NCBI GenBank assembly: GCA_017623955.1
Contig: JAGAOA010000116.1
Coordinates: forward strand, 1 to 16,236
Direction: 5' to 3'
Length of the DNA: 16,236 bases
DNA from: Opitutales bacterium
GTDB lineage: Bacteria; Verrucomicrobiota; Verrucomicrobiae; Opitutales; CAG-312
The notes under the pieces are model-generated. The model worked only from the letters and a program-made list of their open reading frames with translations. It searched no databases and was not told the DNA's origin. Shown in pieces: positions 14,543 through 16,236 of this stretch; position 1 is the first letter of the stretch, and every line of letters starts with the position of its first letter. The translations under genes and the position numbers were made by a program.

Positions 14543-16106
14543 TAATTTACATAGTTTAATTTGTTTATGTGGTGCAAAACATAGATTTGCAACGCTATCA
14601 TTTGCTCAATCTGATTTAGGTGCAAGCTCGTACACTGTTGAAAATTTGGCAAAAGCGGTAAATGCTATAAAAATTACCGGAGATAAATCTGCAGAAATTA
14701 AAATGTTGATTGCTGATAGTCGGAGAGTAGCCCCTGCGACTGCGTTCTTTGCAGTATCAGGATATAACACAGATGGCAATAAATATGTAGAAGAAGCTGC
14801 CCATAGAGGTGCGTGTGTAATTGTATCGGAACGCCCCGCACCAAAATTATTTCCTGCAGCTTGGATTCAAGTTGAAAATATGGCTACTGCTATGGCTAAA
14901 GCTGGCAAAAGCTTTTATGGAAATTCAGAAGAGAGTCTAAAAACAATAGGTATTACTGGCACAAATGGTAAAACTAGTGTATCGTGGATTGTTCAAAAAA
15001 TTCTCAATGACTTAAAAAGCAAGTGCGGACTTATTGGCACTATTCATTACGACTTAGGCGGAAGATGTCTTCCAGCAAGTCGCACTACGCCAGAAGCTCT
15101 TGAACTACATGCAATGTTAAGTCAAATGCGATTTGCTGAATGCAAAACAGTAGCTATGGAAATTAGCTCGCAAGCCATAGCTCAAAAACGCATAGAAGCT
15201 ATTTCTCTAGATTGTGCGTGCTTCTTAAATCTAACACAAGATCACTTAGACTATCACAAGACAATAGATGCATACTTCCGTACAAAAGCATCGTTGTTTA
15301 CTGGAGAATTAGGCAATGCTCCTAAAAATGCGATTATCAATATAGATGATCCATACGGAAGAAAAATTACAACAATGTTAGCTCCTGAAACAAAGCCGAT
15401 AACATTTGGTATTGAAAGTAAAGATGCGACAATCAGAGCTAAAAATATAGTTATGATGTCGAAGAAATCAACTTTTACACTCGAACTTCCGGAACAAGAG
15501 ATAGAAGCATCAATAAATATGCCCGGACACTATAATGTCTTAAATGCACTTGCTGCAATAGCTATTGTCTACTCAATGGGATATGATGTTAACGATATTG
15601 TAAAATCGCTCGCAGAATTCAATGGTGTTCCAGGTAGAATGCAGAAAGTATCGGGCAATGCTAAATTCGATATCTTTATTGATTATGCTCATACTGACGA
15701 TGCTCTTCGCAATGGATTGTCTATGTTGAAAAATATCGTCAAAGGGCGTCTATTAGTAGTATTTGGGTGCGGTGGAAAACGCGATAGAACTAAACGTCCA
15801 TTGATGGTTAAAGCTGTTCAAGATTTTGCTGATATTGCATGGGCAACATCGGATAACCCTCGAGGCGAAGATATCGAACAGATTTTTGACGATATGAAAA
15901 AAGGCGTAATAAATGAAAATAAAATATGCTTTATACAAGATAGACGTCGCGCAATAAATTTAGCAATAGATGCCGCAACAGAAGGTGATTGTATTCTCAT
16001 AGCAGGAAAAGGACATGAGACATTTCAGGAGTTGGGCGACACTATCATCCCTTTTGACGACAAACGTGTTGCTGAAGAACTTTTATCACTAAAACAAATA
16101 ATATAA
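14529..16106 (+). CDS. murE: UDP-MurNAc-L-Ala-D-Glu:meso-diaminopimelate ligase
   Basis: MurE adds the third amino acid to the peptidoglycan precursor in the cytoplasm, using ATP. The P-loop GITGTNGKTS (141-150), the lysine expected to be carbamylated (Lys253 in RTKASLF), IDYAHTDDALRNGL (384-396), and GKGHE (493-497) identify the Mur ligase. DNPRGED (442-448) is the meso-diaminopimelate selectivity motif, so the wall should be of the DAP type. The chain is 525 residues, with about 33 extra residues before the first domain (TVENL at 36). No in-frame ATG lies near the expected start, so the start at 14529 inside ftsI is kept with some doubt. MEISSQAI (210-217) has Gln where the family usually has His (SSHA). 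The gap to murF is 7 bp. Confidence 0.95.
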   Translation: MKTFNNLHSLICLCGAKHRFATLSFAQSDLGASSYTVENLAKAVNAIKITGDKSAEIKMLIADSRRVAPATAFFAVSGYNTDGNKYVEEAAHRGACVIVSERPAPKLFPAAWIQVENMATAMAKAGKSFYGNSEESLKTIGITGTNGKTSVSWIVQKILNDLKSKCGLIGTIHYDLGGRCLPASRTTPEALELHAMLSQMRFAECKTVAMEISSQAIAQKRIEAISLDCACFLNLTQDHLDYHKTIDAYFRTKASLFTGELGNAPKNAIINIDDPYGRKITTMLAPETKPITFGIESKDATIRAKNIVMMSKKSTFTLELPEQEIEASINMPGHYNVLNALAAIAIVYSMGYDVNDIVKSLAEFNGVPGRMQKVSGNAKFDIFIDYAHTDDALRNGLSMLKNIVKGRLLVVFGCGGKRDRTKRPLMVKAVQDFADIAWATSDNPRGEDIEQIFDDMKKGVINENKICFIQDRRRAINLAIDAATEGDCILIAGKGHETFQELGDTIIPFDDKRVAEELLSLKQII

Positions 16107-16113
16107 AACAACT

Positions 16114-16236
16114 ATGCCATTCTTTAAAGCAGACGACATCCAGCTCTGGACGGGCGGAACATGGTTTAATTTAGATAACGCGAAAAAGCCCGATATTAGA
16201 GGCTTTAGCATAGATAGCAGAAATATGGAAACAGAC
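16114..16236 (+). CDS. murF: UDP-MurNAc-tripeptide:D-Ala-D-Ala ligase, N-terminal part
   Basis: Only the first 41 codons are present before the right edge. MurF adds D-Ala-D-Ala to the UDP-MurNAc tripeptide. The visible stretch includes GFSIDSRNMETD at the end, the family's N-terminal substrate-binding motif (typically an SIDSR sequence). Position directly after murE, with a 7-bp gap, strongly supports the call. A MurE-like or other Mur ligase start cannot be formally excluded from 41 residues alone. Confidence 0.8.
   Translation, partial: MPFFKADDIQLWTGGTWFNLDNAKKPDIRGFSIDSRNMETD

Noticed and set aside
1..16236. CRISPR arrays, tRNA or rRNA genes, insertion sequences, phage genes or a defence system
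   Set aside because: No regularly spaced repeats, cloverleaf-like or rRNA-like stretches, transposase motifs or defence-associated domains were seen. The gene content is housekeeping apart from the exosortase-like and glycosidase genes.

Overview
This is an AT-rich bacterial chromosomal window carrying mostly housekeeping genes. It ends in a division and cell-wall (dcw) cluster. A two-membrane (Gram-negative-type) bacterium is suggested by the meso-diaminopimelate motif in MurE, an FtsI-type PBP, an exosortase-family membrane protein and a secreted rhamnosidase-like enzyme. The mix of exosortase, GTP-type PEPCK, the MEP isoprenoid pathway and mostly absent Shine-Dalgarno motifs would fit a low-GC member of the Verrucomicrobiota/Lentisphaerota/Kiritimatiellota group. 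That placement is an inference and was not tested against any database.

Layout. At 1-383 (minus) is the start of a GTP-dependent phosphoenolpyruvate carboxykinase, cut by the window edge. At 615-1496 (minus) is an exosortase/archaeosortase-family protein. A G-poor intergenic tract ending in a terminator-like hairpin separates it from panD (1881-2252, plus) and a class V aminotransferase (2324-3403, plus). DNA topoisomerase III follows (3547-6030, plus) and ends at a very strong bidirectional terminator shared with the convergent operon pyrF-ispD-ispF (8006 down to 6105, minus). Divergent from pyrF, ispE (8058-8939, plus) overlaps a secreted GH78-like glycosidase gene (8932-10563), which is closed by a terminator.

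From 10689 onward lies the dcw cluster: a promoter with a four-repeat MraZ operator, mraZ, a possible 31-codon ORF, rsmH, an ftsL-like gene, ftsI, murE and the start of murF. The genes are packed with short gaps or overlaps. MraZ would autoregulate the cluster. RsmH methylates 16S rRNA. FtsL and FtsI build the septal peptidoglycan machinery. MurE and MurF make the muropeptide precursor. IspD, IspE and IspF supply consecutive steps of the MEP route, which also provides the undecaprenyl carrier needed for the wall.

The most striking feature is an in-frame TAA at codon 80 of rsmH (11557-11559). The reading frame continues on both sides with all family motifs intact, so this is a recent nonsense mutation, a sequence error, or (less likely) a readthrough site. 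Other points worth a second look are the small ORF between mraZ and rsmH, the exactly 10-bp-spaced MraZ boxes, and the terminator-like hairpin in a divergent intergenic region where no known gene ends.
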